From RGIG4079 sp045596365 (GTDB lineage: Bacteria > Bacteroidota > Bacteroidia > Bacteroidales > Muribaculaceae), in contig JAZOCE010000022.1 in the NCBI GenBank assembly GCA_045596365.1, forward strand, positions 1-64,000: a DNA stretch of 64,000 bases, given 5' to 3'. Positions 26,018 through 34,580 of the stretch are shown here, in pieces (the stretch's first letter is position 1; each line of letters starts with the position of its first letter). A program made the translations under genes and the position numbers. The notes beneath the pieces are model-generated. The model ran no database searches and had not been told where the DNA came from. It saw only the letters and a list, made by a program, of their open reading frames with translations.

Positions 26018-28318
26018 ATGATGCGCGTAAAATCAATAATAATTTTATTGGCAGTTATATTCCCATTTATGGCTTTAGCTGATAGTAATCGTGAACAATC
26101 AGTGGGCCTTGTTTTGAGTGGAGGAGGAGCTAAGGGTATTGTACACATTGGAGTTATTAAAGCTCTTGAAGAAAATAATATTCCCATAGATTATGTTGCA
26201 GGAACATCTATGGGAGCTATTGTAGGTGGACTATATGCTGCCGGTTATACTCCCGAAGAAATGATGGAGCTGATTAAATCTCCAGGGTTTGCTAATTGGT
26301 CAACAGGGCAGATAGATTCAAAACTGACATACTATTTTGCTAAAAATGCACCTACACCAGAATTTGTCAGTTTTAATCTTGGGGATAAAAAACAATCAAA
26401 GTCTAATTCTCTACTACCTCAGGGTTTGATAAATCCATTACCAATGAATTTTGCATTTATGGAATTATTTGCAGGGCACACAGCTCAATGTGATGGAAAT
26501 TTTGATAATCTGTTTGTACCATTTCGATGTGTAGCTTCTGATGTTACGCACAAACGAAAAATAGTGTGTCGAGATGGTGATCTTGGGGATGCTATCAGAG
26601 CATCAATGACATTTCCGGTTGTGTTTTATCCAATAAAGATGAATGGAGTGTGGGTTTATGATGGTGGAATATATGATAATTTTCCGGTAGACGTCATGAA
26701 ATCTGATTTTGCTCCATCTATAATTATAGGCGTAAATGTTTCGTCAGAGAAAGCTTCAAATTCAAATGATGTAATAGACCAACTTGAAAGTATGATTATG
26801 CAAGGTAAAATAACTCCGATATCGGAAGAAGAAGGCATTTATATCGATTTGGATTTGGACCAATTTGGACTTCTTGATTTCCCAAAAGCTCAAGATATAT
26901 ACAGCATAGGATATCGTAAGGCAATCGATATGATGGATACAATATCACATCGTGTAACAGCTCGTGTGTCATCTCAATCAGTAGATTTAAAAAGAGCTGT
27001 TTTTAAATCTAAAACACCCCATATAGTGTTTGACTCGGTAAATGTTAAAGGAGGAACTCCTGATGAAAATGATTATATACAACATGTGTTTATGTCGCAA
27101 GCTGATACCTTTAATATAAACCAAGCAAAGGATGCCTATTATAGCATAATAACTCCCGGCAAATTGAAAAACCTTGTGCCAAAAGCAATATATAATAATC
27201 AAGATGGGTTGTTTACTCTTGATATGGAAGCATCGGTAAAAGATAATTACAGGTTGGCTTTTGGTGGTTATATCTCATCGTCAACCAATAGTATGTTATT
27301 CTTGTCTGGAGGTTATAATACATTGAGTTTTAATTCGGTTGACATGAATTTAAATGCTTGGATAGGACAGAGCTACATGGCAGGCGAGTTAAACACTCGA
27401 ATGTACTTGCGCACTTCTTTTCCTTCATATTTTAAACTGCAAGCTATTGTTTCTCGATATAAATTCTATGAAAGTGAGAGCTTGTTTTATGAAGACAATC
27501 TCCCTACATTTATTTCAAATACTGAGGCTTATGCTCGATTGAGTTATAGTGTGGGAGTTGGTCGTAGAGGTATGTTTGAAATAGGAGCAGGTTATGGATA
27601 TCTGCAAGACAACTACTATCAAAGTAATGTTATAGATTTTTCGGCAGGTGAGCGAGATAAAAGTTATTATAATTTAGGTCAAGCATTTGCAAGATATGAG
27701 TATAATTCTTTGAATGATAAAGTTTATCCAACAGAAGGTGCTTACTATCGACTAAATGCAATGGGGATAATGGGAGATTATAATTATAGACCGCATGATG
27801 GAATCAATCATACAAGTGATGATATATATTGGGGACAAATGGAATTTAATGCAGAAAATTACTTTTCATTGACTCGTAAATTTAAAATTGGTACAGAGCT
27901 AAATCTATTGGCTTCAACAAAAAAGTTGATGAGTAATTACTATGCATCAATAGTACAAGCTCCAGCGTTTACTCCCACAGCATCTTCCTATAATGCCTTT
28001 AATCCGGCATTTAGGGCTAATTCTTATGCTACATTAGGCTTGAAACCGATATGGAGAATATCAAGCACCTTTCAATTGCGAGGTGAATTTCACACATTTA
28101 TGCCATTTCGCAAGATAAATGAAAATCCATTGGACTTTTCTCCCTATTATGGAAAATGGTTTGCTGATCCTGAATTTATAGGTGAGGTGTCAGCTGTTTT
28201 TAGATTGCCATTTGCATCATTGAGTGTCTATGGTAATTATATGAGTTATCCGGCACGTAATTGGGGATTTGGTTTATCATTTGGATTATTCTTCATGGCA
28301 CCCAAGTTTATAAACTAA
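26018..28318 (+). CDS. Patatin-like phospholipase fused to an outer-membrane barrel
   Basis: A 766-residue exported protein with a signal peptide (~1-21) and a patatin lipase domain (~27-300). The oxyanion loop LSGGGAKGI, the nucleophile motif GTSMG and the catalytic Asp motif YDGGIYDNFP are intact, so it should be an active serine acyl hydrolase. Next comes a POTRA-like segment (~335-400; VFDSVNVKGGTPDENDYI), then a C-terminal region (~410-766) of alternating aromatic beta-strands typical of a BamA/Omp85-superfamily barrel. This is the architecture of Pseudomonas PlpD, a type Vd autotransporter, and of widespread Bacteroidota homologues. Probable roles are surface lipid hydrolysis or outer-membrane phospholipid turnover. 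It stands alone between terminators. Confidence 0.88.
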   Translation: MMRVKSIIILLAVIFPFMALADSNREQSVGLVLSGGGAKGIVHIGVIKALEENNIPIDYVAGTSMGAIVGGLYAAGYTPEEMMELIKSPGFANWSTGQIDSKLTYYFAKNAPTPEFVSFNLGDKKQSKSNSLLPQGLINPLPMNFAFMELFAGHTAQCDGNFDNLFVPFRCVASDVTHKRKIVCRDGDLGDAIRASMTFPVVFYPIKMNGVWVYDGGIYDNFPVDVMKSDFAPSIIIGVNVSSEKASNSNDVIDQLESMIMQGKITPISEEEGIYIDLDLDQFGLLDFPKAQDIYSIGYRKAIDMMDTISHRVTARVSSQSVDLKRAVFKSKTPHIVFDSVNVKGGTPDENDYIQHVFMSQADTFNINQAKDAYYSIITPGKLKNLVPKAIYNNQDGLFTLDMEASVKDNYRLAFGGYISSSTNSMLFLSGGYNTLSFNSVDMNLNAWIGQSYMAGELNTRMYLRTSFPSYFKLQAIVSRYKFYESESLFYEDNLPTFISNTEAYARLSYSVGVGRRGMFEIGAGYGYLQDNYYQSNVIDFSAGERDKSYYNLGQAFARYEYNSLNDKVYPTEGAYYRLNAMGIMGDYNYRPHDGINHTSDDIYWGQMEFNAENYFSLTRKFKIGTELNLLASTKKLMSNYYASIVQAPAFTPTASSYNAFNPAFRANSYATLGLKPIWRISSTFQLRGEFHTFMPFRKINENPLDFSPYYGKWFADPEFIGEVSAVFRLPFASLSVYGNYMSYPARNWGFGLSFGLFFMAPKFIN

Positions 28319-28347
28319 AAGAAACGATCGTTAGACCGTTTCTTTTT
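28316..28347. terminator. Bidirectional terminator between convergent genes
   Basis: AAAAGAAACG (28317-28326) pairs with CGTTTCTTTT (28337-28346). A-tract and T-tract flank the stem, so it can end transcription both ways. The minus-strand gene's stop codon lies inside its loop. Confidence 0.8.
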
Positions 28348-28531
28348 TAGACTTATTTCTGGATTTTAAGCGACCGCTTTTTCGCAAGGCTTCTGCAATA
28401 ATCCATTGTAATTGCCCGTTTGTGGAGCGGAACTCATCGGCAGCCCATTTTTCAATTGCATTCATTGTTTCGGCATCAATGCGCAATACAAATGATTTGA
28501 TGCGAGGCTCTTTCTTTGTATTGTCAGCCAT
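28331..28531 (-). CDS. Arc-type ribbon-helix-helix small DNA-binding protein
   Basis: A 66-residue basic protein with a ribbon-helix-helix fold of the Arc/MetJ type: strand KSFVLRIDAETMNAIEKWA followed by a helix in DEFRSTNGQLQWIIAEALRK. The basic tail (KSRNKSKKETV) is typical. It starts 9 bases after the SPFH gene and must be co-transcribed with it. Pairing of an SPFH-domain protein with this RHH protein is common. It may regulate the pair or sit at the membrane-associated complex, but the target is unknown. No toxin-like partner is visible. Confidence 0.82.
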   Translation of the reverse strand: MADNTKKEPRIKSFVLRIDAETMNAIEKWAADEFRSTNGQLQWIIAEALRKSGRLKSRNKSKKETV

Positions 28532-28540
28532 AATAATTGA

Positions 28541-29485
28541 TTAATGGTTGAGTGTGCCTGTATTTATTACCGGTTGAGCCGATTCATCGGCACATAGAAC
28601 GACAAGCAGGTTGCTCACCATTGCTGCACGTTTATCCTCATCGAGTTCGATGTTTTCTGCCCCAAGTTTGTCAAGAGCAAGTTTAACCATAGAAACAGCT
28701 CCTTCAACAATCTTTTCGCGAGCGGCAATAACGGCAGTAGCTTGCTGGCGACGAAGCATTACGGCTGCAATTTCGGGAGCATAAGTCAAGTAGTTGATGC
28801 GAGCCTCTTGAACTTCAATGCCGGCAAACTCAAGGCGTTCATTGAGTTTTTCGATGAGTAAATCATTGATTTCATCGCCACCTGAGCGTAATGTCAATTC
28901 GCTGTCATCATCGGTAGTGTCTTTATTGTCATCGTAGGCATAATGCCCAGCCACTTCCCGAAGAGCCGCATCACTTTGTATGCGCACATATTTTTCAAAT
29001 GCGTTCATGCGCATTGCTGTGCCTTGATTGCCTGCAATGCTTTGAGCATCAATCTCAAACATGGCTTTGTAGGTGTCTTTAAGTTTCCACACGATAACCA
29101 TACCTATCAAAATTGGGTTACCTTCTTTATCATTAACTTTAATGGGCTCAACATCAAGGTTGCGAGCGCGCAATGTAAGTCGTTTGCGAGAAACAAAAGG
29201 ATTTATCCAATAGAATCCGTTATGTGTAAATGTTCCTTTGTAGTTGCCAAAAAATATCATTACAATAGCTTCGTTAGGCTCAAGAGTAAAAAATCCAATT
29301 AACCCTATGAAATCCAATATTGCTAAAATAATACCTCCTGTAATAAATAGTGCATCTTCGGCATTAGCTCCTATCACGATAGAGTATATAGCTCCAGCCA
29401 TAATTAATAACCACAATAGTAGTGCAATAAATCCGTTTATAAGCAATCCGTTATAAACAATCTCTTTTTTGTTTTCAGTATTCAT
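28541..29485 (-). CDS. SPFH-domain (stomatin/prohibitin-like) membrane protein
   Basis: A 314-residue membrane scaffold protein. Two N-terminal hydrophobic helices (~14-36 and ~42-68) precede an SPFH/Band 7 domain (~70-250), with NEAIVMIFFGNYKGT, GFYWINPF and RNLDVEPIKVNDKEGNPI as recognisable stretches and a coiled-coil-like QEARINYLTYAPEIAAVML region. SPFH proteins form large membrane-associated cages that organise microdomains or proteases; no NfeD or FtsH partner is adjacent. The only partner is the downstream RHH gene. A good minus-strand promoter lies just upstream. Confidence 0.88.
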   Translation of the reverse strand: MNTENKKEIVYNGLLINGFIALLLWLLIMAGAIYSIVIGANAEDALFITGGIILAILDFIGLIGFFTLEPNEAIVMIFFGNYKGTFTHNGFYWINPFVSRKRLTLRARNLDVEPIKVNDKEGNPILIGMVIVWKLKDTYKAMFEIDAQSIAGNQGTAMRMNAFEKYVRIQSDAALREVAGHYAYDDNKDTTDDDSELTLRSGGDEINDLLIEKLNERLEFAGIEVQEARINYLTYAPEIAAVMLRRQQATAVIAAREKIVEGAVSMVKLALDKLGAENIELDEDKRAAMVSNLLVVLCADESAQPVINTGTLNH

Positions 29486-29521
29486 ATTTGTATAATTTGA
29501 AATGATATTAAAATGATATCA

Positions 29522-29552
29522 CAAATATAGACCAAAAGTTTCAAAAAAACAA
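29522..29552 (-). promoter_or_regulatory. Promoter for the SPFH-RHH pair
   Basis: Read on the minus strand: TTG (29552-29550), 20 bases, then TATATTTG (29529-29522), a full match to the Bacteroidales promoter pattern, 37 bases upstream of the SPFH start. Confidence 0.65.
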
Positions 29553-29585
29553 TACTTCTTTATTTCTTATGATTTGATTTTGCAT

Positions 29586-29593
29586 TATATTTG
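29586..29593 (+). promoter_or_regulatory. -7 box ahead of the small membrane protein
   Basis: TATATTTG matches TAnnTTTG, 47 bases before the ATG at 29641. No clear -33 element is seen at the usual distance. Confidence 0.4.
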
Positions 29594-29640
29594 TACATGC
29601 CGGTTGAATTATATTTGGCTATTATAGTATATTTTTTGAT

Positions 29641-29943
29641 ATGAAACGCATAGATGTTAAGACTCAACGGAAATTATATTGGTTATTTATTCCATTGGTA
29701 ATTGTCGTATTGTTAGAAATGACATACCTCTGGTTTAATGTAAATATACTAAAACTTTGGTTTGGGGTAAACATCAATATATTGACATGGTGTAAACCTG
29801 CACTTATAGCGTCTGTTTTAATAATATTTGTGGGATATTCCATCGCTACATTAAAACAGAAATGTTGGGGGGAGTTTGCCATTGCAATAGTAGTTTTTGT
29901 TATAATGCTTTTAAATATGACCAATATCTTGATAGAGCTATAA
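29641..29943 (+). CDS. Small three-helix membrane protein of unknown function
   Basis: A 100-residue protein not recognised as a known family. It has a charged start (MKRIDVKTQRK) and three hydrophobic stretches (~13-38, ~50-68, ~76-98), joined by short loops, one of them Asn- and Trp-containing (NVNILKLWFGVNINILTW). It lies alone between the divergent SPFH unit and argD, and a -7 box at 29586 supports expression. Base composition and codon use look like the surroundings. No function is proposed. Confidence 0.55.
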   Translation: MKRIDVKTQRKLYWLFIPLVIVVLLEMTYLWFNVNILKLWFGVNINILTWCKPALIASVLIIFVGYSIATLKQKCWGEFAIAIVVFVIMLLNMTNILIEL

Positions 29944-30015
29944 GCAAAAGTACTCTACAAACAATAATATTGTTATTTTTTTGAGAGTTTTTATCGCAAA
30001 ATGATAGAATATGAC

Positions 30016-30023
30016 TAATTTTG
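30016..30023 (+). promoter_or_regulatory. -7 box ahead of argD
   Basis: TAATTTTG fits TAnnTTTG, 27 bases before the argD start. No good -33 element is evident. Confidence 0.4.
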
Positions 30024-30050
30024 TGAATAGAAAATAAACAAAATTGAAAA

Positions 30051-31178
30051 ATGAAATTATTTGACGTATATCCGTTGTTTGATATAGAGATTGTAAAGGG
30101 AGAAGGGTGTTACACCTATGATGCCGAAGGGAATAAATATCTTGATCTTTATGGAGGTCATGCTGTTATTTCAGTGGGGCACTCTCATCCTCATTATTTG
30201 AAAGCTTTGCAAGAACAAGCATCGAAACTTGTGTTTTATTCAAATTCGGTAATTAATAGCTTACAACAAAAATTAGCCGACAAATTGGGTAAAATATCAG
30301 GTTATGATGATTATCAATTGTTCTTGATAAATTCAGGTGCTGAAGCCAATGAGAATGCGTTGAAGCTTGCTTCGTTCCACACAGGCAAAAAACGTGTTAT
30401 TGCATTTGGTAAGGCATTCCATGGTCGCACATCTCTTGCTGTTGAGGCAACAGATAATCCTAAGATTATTGCACCAATTAATGCCAACAATCATGTAACA
30501 TTCCTCCCTCTTAATGATATTGATGCTGTCAAGGCTGAGCTTGAAAAGGGTGATGTGTGCGCTGTTATAATAGAAGGTATTCAAGGAGTGGGAGGAATTA
30601 GAATTCCAACTGCAGAATTTCTTCATGGTGTGCGTCAATTGTGTGATGAATATGATGCTGTGATGATTTTGGACGAAATTCAATCGGGATATGGCCGCTC
30701 AGGAAAATTCTTTGCTCACCAATATTCAGGTGTGCGTCCAGATATAATCACAATAGCCAAAGGTATAGCTAATGGTTTCCCAATGGGAGGGGTATTAATC
30801 AGCTCCAAATTTGTACCTGTCTATGGTCAGTTGGGAACAACATTTGGCGGAAATCATCTTGCTTGTGCAGCTGCAATTGCAGTGCTTGAAATATTTAAAA
30901 ACGAAAATCTTGTAGAGAATGCTCGCAAAGTGGGAGAATACTTAATGAATGAGTTGAAGAAATTCCCTCAAATAAAGGAGGTGAGAGGTGAAGGCTTGAT
31001 GATAGGAATGGAATTTGACTATCCTGTAAAAGAATTACGCTCTCGTTTGATTCATGAACAACGAGTATTTACCGGTGCATCAGGAACAAATGTTGTGAGA
31101 TTATTGCCTCCGCTTGTGTTGACAATGGATCAAGCAGCTGATTTTATTTCTCGATTAGAAAAAGCTCTTGAAGCATAA
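30051..31178 (+). CDS. argD: Acetylornithine/succinylornithine aminotransferase
   Basis: A 375-residue class III PLP aminotransferase. Visible landmarks are YLDLYGGHAVISVGHSHP, LINSGAEANENALKLA (cofactor phosphate site), FGKAFHGRTSLAVEATD, MILDEIQSGYGRSGKFFA with the PLP-contacting Asp, and the Schiff-base lysine in ITIAKGIANGFPMGG. It would convert N-acetyl- (or, in Bacteroides, N-succinyl-) glutamate semialdehyde to acyl-ornithine. Bacteroides uses succinylated intermediates, and this sequence cannot separate the two. proC follows 11 bases later, the usual Bacteroidota arrangement of ornithine and proline genes; argC and argG are not in the window. Confidence 0.88.
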   Translation: MKLFDVYPLFDIEIVKGEGCYTYDAEGNKYLDLYGGHAVISVGHSHPHYLKALQEQASKLVFYSNSVINSLQQKLADKLGKISGYDDYQLFLINSGAEANENALKLASFHTGKKRVIAFGKAFHGRTSLAVEATDNPKIIAPINANNHVTFLPLNDIDAVKAELEKGDVCAVIIEGIQGVGGIRIPTAEFLHGVRQLCDEYDAVMILDEIQSGYGRSGKFFAHQYSGVRPDIITIAKGIANGFPMGGVLISSKFVPVYGQLGTTFGGNHLACAAAIAVLEIFKNENLVENARKVGEYLMNELKKFPQIKEVRGEGLMIGMEFDYPVKELRSRLIHEQRVFTGASGTNVVRLLPPLVLTMDQAADFISRLEKALEA

Positions 31179-31189
31179 TAATAAGCATT

Positions 31190-31966
31190 ATGATGAAAAT
31201 AAGTATTATAGGTGCAGGTAATATGGGTGGCGCAATTGCGCGTGGTTTAGCTCATAGTAATCTTGAAATAGAAATCGCTGTTGCCGACTTAGATGTCGAT
31301 AAGCTAAAAGATTTGCAACAAGAATATTCAAGTATTGAAACTTCAACATGTAGTACTGACATAGTGCCAGATGCAGATGTTGTATTACTTGCGGTAAAAC
31401 CATGGTTTGTTGAGCCGGTATTGAAGTCTATTGAGCCGGTGTTTGATAAAACAAAGCAACTTATTCTGTCTATCGCTGCAGGTGTTTCAGTTGCTGAAAT
31501 AGATGCTTGTGTGAAAGATGCTATAATATTTAGAGCAATTCCTAATACAGCAATTTCTATCCATCAAAGTATGACTTTTGTGTGTCATAGTAGCAATGCT
31601 TCGACAGAACAGGTAGCAATGGTGAAATCTATATTTGATGAATTAGGTAAGGCGGCTGTAATTGAAGAACGATTGATGTCGGCGGCAACTTCGCTTTGTT
31701 CATGTGGTATAGCATTTGCTATGCGTTATGTGCGTGCTGCTACTGAAGGAGGTGTGGAACTTGGTATTTATCCTGACCAAAGCAAAGAATATGTCTTACA
31801 AACTTTGCGTGGTGCAATAGAATTGTTAGAGGCGACCGGAAATAACCCCGAAGTCGAGATAGATAAAGTAACAACTCCGGGAGGTATAACTATAAAAGGG
31901 TTAAATGCAATGGAGGCCAATGGCTTTACTAATGCTGTGATACAAGGGTTGAAAGCATCAAAGTAA
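31190..31966 (+). CDS. proC: Pyrroline-5-carboxylate reductase
   Basis: A 258-residue NAD(P)-dependent reductase for the last step of proline synthesis. The Rossmann motif IIGAGNMGGAIARGL is at the N-terminus, VVLLAVKPW and LILSIAAGVS follow, and the C-terminal dimer/catalytic signature reads VTTPGGITIKGLNAMEANG. Two ATG codons in a row allow a start at 31190 or 31193. It is downstream of argD by 11 bases and upstream of ssb by 7, so the three are probably one transcript. Confidence 0.93.
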   Translation: MMKISIIGAGNMGGAIARGLAHSNLEIEIAVADLDVDKLKDLQQEYSSIETSTCSTDIVPDADVVLLAVKPWFVEPVLKSIEPVFDKTKQLILSIAAGVSVAEIDACVKDAIIFRAIPNTAISIHQSMTFVCHSSNASTEQVAMVKSIFDELGKAAVIEERLMSAATSLCSCGIAFAMRYVRAATEGGVELGIYPDQSKEYVLQTLRGAIELLEATGNNPEVEIDKVTTPGGITIKGLNAMEANGFTNAVIQGLKASK

Positions 31967-31973
31967 AAAAGAT

Positions 31974-32312
31974 ATGTCGGTAAATAAGGTAATATTAGTT
32001 GGCAATGTAGGTCAAGATCCACAAATTAGATATGTTGAAACTCGTGCGGTCGCATCGTTGTCGCTTGCAACAACCGATCGTGCATATACAACCTCGGCTG
32101 GAGTACAAATGCCTGAACGCACTGAGTGGCATAATTTAGTAATGTGGGACAAGTTGGCTGAGATTGCAGAAAAATATATTAGAAAAGGGACAAAATTATA
32201 TGTCGAAGGGAAGTTGCGTACTCGCACGTGGGAAGACCGCAATGCCATAAAACGCACTGTAACAGAAATATATGTTGAAAATTTAGATATCCTATCTCGT
32301 CCACAAAACTAA
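31974..32312 (+). CDS. ssb: Short single-stranded DNA-binding protein without acidic tail
   Basis: A 112-residue SSB consisting of the OB-fold only (VNKVILVGNVGQDPQIRYVE, WHNLVMWDKLAEIAEKYIRK, KLYVEGKLRTRTWEDRNAIK). It ends ...LDILSRPQN, so the glycine/proline-rich linker and the acidic C-terminal tip (DDDIPF type) that recruits repair and replication partners are missing. The stop is followed by a new gene after 10 bases, with no sign of a frameshifted tail. It may be an accessory SSB, with a full-length one elsewhere. Co-transcription with argD-proC is suggested by spacing. Confidence 0.88.
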   Translation: MSVNKVILVGNVGQDPQIRYVETRAVASLSLATTDRAYTTSAGVQMPERTEWHNLVMWDKLAEIAEKYIRKGTKLYVEGKLRTRTWEDRNAIKRTVTEIYVENLDILSRPQN

Positions 32313-32322
32313 CTAATTATAG

Positions 32323-32934
32323 ATGAAGAGAATAATATTAATTGCCACTATTGGTTTTGTATTGCCAATGGTGGCAATTGCGCAAAATGTTAACTTTGAT
32401 AGAGTAAAAGTTGCAATACAACGTATTATGGAGGATTATCCTCAATCAACGTTACAAGATATTTATAAAAGTTTCTTTCAAGATAAATTCGGACCGGAAC
32501 ATATTATATGTGATACTGTCGCAGCAAAGGAGTATCTGTTGAGCGAATTAAGTAGAGCTGATATTGATACGGCAATAATATTGGAACCAACCGGTGTTGA
32601 TGGAAATTTTATTAGAGTAGGGCTTGGTGTAATAAAATCAGGCAAAGTAACGGAGACTGATTTTTTGAAAGCATTTATCAAAAGTGCCAAAATATCGGAT
32701 AGGACATCTGTTGCGCAATGGACAGAGGAGTGGATTGAGATAGTAAAGGTGATTGACTCTATGGACTTGAATTTGGATAATTATAAATCTGACAAAGATG
32801 CAATCAATCAAGTCTTACAACAAGGGAGATATGTGATGCATCATAGCCAACAATATAGAGATGCATATAACCCCCATTATCGAATAATTGCAAAAGAGAT
32901 ATTCAAGCAAGAGATATTACCTCTATTACAATAA
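32323..32934 (+). CDS. Exported protein of unknown function
   Basis: A 203-residue protein with a signal peptide (~1-21, ending AIA). I do not recognise the family. The mature part is mainly helical by eye, with motifs DIYKSFFQDKFGPEHII, GLGVIKSGKVTETDFLKAF and DAYNPHYRIIAKEIFKQEIL, which look conserved in style rather than random. It starts 10 bases after ssb and ends in a bidirectional terminator, so it is the last gene of the argD transcript. Likely periplasmic. Confidence 0.65.
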   Translation: MKRIILIATIGFVLPMVAIAQNVNFDRVKVAIQRIMEDYPQSTLQDIYKSFFQDKFGPEHIICDTVAAKEYLLSELSRADIDTAIILEPTGVDGNFIRVGLGVIKSGKVTETDFLKAFIKSAKISDRTSVAQWTEEWIEIVKVIDSMDLNLDNYKSDKDAINQVLQQGRYVMHHSQQYRDAYNPHYRIIAKEIFKQEILPLLQ

Positions 32935-32965
32935 GAAAAGGCGAGAAGTGAACTCGCCTTTTCTT
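32933..32965. terminator. Bidirectional terminator
   Basis: A thirteen-base perfect stem, AAGAAAAGGCGAG (32933-32945) with CTCGCCTTTTCTT (32953-32965), and 7-base loop, between convergent genes. The stop of the plus-strand gene overlaps the stem by 2 bases. Confidence 0.88.
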
Positions 32966-32977
32966 GTATTTGTACAG

Positions 32978-34558
32978 TTATTTTTGGGGGATTTTTAGAC
33001 GCTGTCCAGCTTTGATTTTTGTGCCTTTAATGTTATTGGCACGTTGTATTTGTTTTATTGTTACACCATATCGTTGTGCAATTTTACCAAGACTTTCGCC
33101 TTTACGCACTTTGTGGGTGGTGTATTGAGACTTTTTCTCTTTTTTCTTTGGTTTCGTTTCTTGGTAAGCAGGTTTTGATTCTTTTTTAGGAGTCGGTTTT
33201 ACAGTGTCGGCAGTTGACTTAGATGTAGAATCGGCAATTGTTAACTGACTGGTAGATGATGTAGCAGTTGAATCATCTTTTACAACGCGAGTGCGAGTAT
33301 ATTTGATAATCTTAAGCGTTTTCCCACGTTTAAGTTTATTGCTGCGAAGACCATTCCATTTCTTGATGTCATCGGCATCAACATCATAACGACGTGCAAT
33401 TTTGCGTAGGTTTTCATTCTTTTTGACTTTGTGGTATAGAATTTCTTCCTTAACAATATATTTGCCATTAGGGTCATTGAAATATTCTCCAGGCTCAACT
33501 ACAGTGCGACGTTTGTATTTATCAACATCATAGTTTGCAATGCTATCTTCACTCATTATGTAGCAATGTACTTGTTGAGATGGAAGTATTAATGCGTATG
33601 GGTGTATATCTCCGGGAATAACATCTTTGAGATATTGTGGATTTAATGTCCTAATCTCTTCGATGGGGATATCAAGCACTGCTGAAATTTGTTTGAAATG
33701 GATGCGTCTTGAAACATGTATAGTATCAGTGATTAAAGGTCGTTTTGCAAGAGCCGGACTGATATTATGATGATGATAATAGTTCATTATATAGCATGCT
33801 GCAATAAATGCAGGTACATATCCGCGAGTTTCTTTTGGCAGGTGGTGGTATATTGCCCAATAGTCGGGATTGGCAGCTCCACTTCGGCGAATTGCTTTGT
33901 TTACGTTGCCTGGTCCGCAATTATATGCGGCAATAGCGAGAGACCAATCGTTAAAAGTTTCATATAATTGTTTTAGATATTTTGCACCCATATCGGAAGA
34001 ACGAATTGGGTCTCGGCGTTCATCGATTAAAGAGTTGATTTCCATTCCCAATCCTTTTGCAGTTGGGCGCATGAATTGCCACAATCCAACAGCTTTAGCA
34101 GGAGATTTTGCATATGGATTTAGTGCTGATTCGATGACGGGTAGATATTTAAGCTCTTCGGGAAGACCTTCTTTGTCAAGAGCCGCTTCAAAAATAGGCA
34201 GATAATAAAGACTCATCCCTAACATGCGTTCAACCAAATCTCGTTTTCTGATATACATTTCAATATTAGATTTTACAATGCTATTGAAAGGCATATCAAT
34301 AACGTATGGTAGTTTACCGAGGCGATCAATGTATACTTCATCGGTAGCACCTATAGTTGATTTATCGCTTTTATTTGCCAACTCGATATAGTTTTGCATA
34401 TACCAGTTTTCCATCATTTTCTTTGTGTCAGTTTCAAAACTTGATGGATAAACGATGTCGTTATCGGTTATTGACTGTTTTAGAGATAGAATATTTTCAT
34501 CAGCAATAGAGTATATTGATGAACAGCCTATTAACAGAGATAATAAAAATTTTTTCAT
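32978..34558 (-). CDS. Membrane-bound lytic transglycosylase with LysM repeats (MltD-like)
   Basis: A 526-residue peptidoglycan-cleaving enzyme. A lipoprotein-type signal (LLIGCSS, Cys12) is followed by an SLT domain (~100-250) with the catalytic Glu in LPVIESALNPYA and the motifs AVGLWQFMRPTAKGLG and AIAAYNCGPGNVNKAI. A LysM-like degenerate unit (~290-330) precedes two good LysM repeats (~385-430, YHKVKKNENLRKIARRYDVD; ~480-525, THKVRKGESLGKIAQRYGV), separated by a Ser/Thr/Lys-rich linker. This is the E. coli MltD type. It is the last gene of the parA-parB-DUF5683 block, which ties chromosome partitioning genes to wall remodelling by position. Confidence 0.93.
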   Translation of the reverse strand: MKKFLLSLLIGCSSIYSIADENILSLKQSITDNDIVYPSSFETDTKKMMENWYMQNYIELANKSDKSTIGATDEVYIDRLGKLPYVIDMPFNSIVKSNIEMYIRKRDLVERMLGMSLYYLPIFEAALDKEGLPEELKYLPVIESALNPYAKSPAKAVGLWQFMRPTAKGLGMEINSLIDERRDPIRSSDMGAKYLKQLYETFNDWSLAIAAYNCGPGNVNKAIRRSGAANPDYWAIYHHLPKETRGYVPAFIAACYIMNYYHHHNISPALAKRPLITDTIHVSRRIHFKQISAVLDIPIEEIRTLNPQYLKDVIPGDIHPYALILPSQQVHCYIMSEDSIANYDVDKYKRRTVVEPGEYFNDPNGKYIVKEEILYHKVKKNENLRKIARRYDVDADDIKKWNGLRSNKLKRGKTLKIIKYTRTRVVKDDSTATSSTSQLTIADSTSKSTADTVKPTPKKESKPAYQETKPKKKEKKSQYTTHKVRKGESLGKIAQRYGVTIKQIQRANNIKGTKIKAGQRLKIPQK

Positions 34559-34580
34559 TGATAATTATGTGATAATGATA

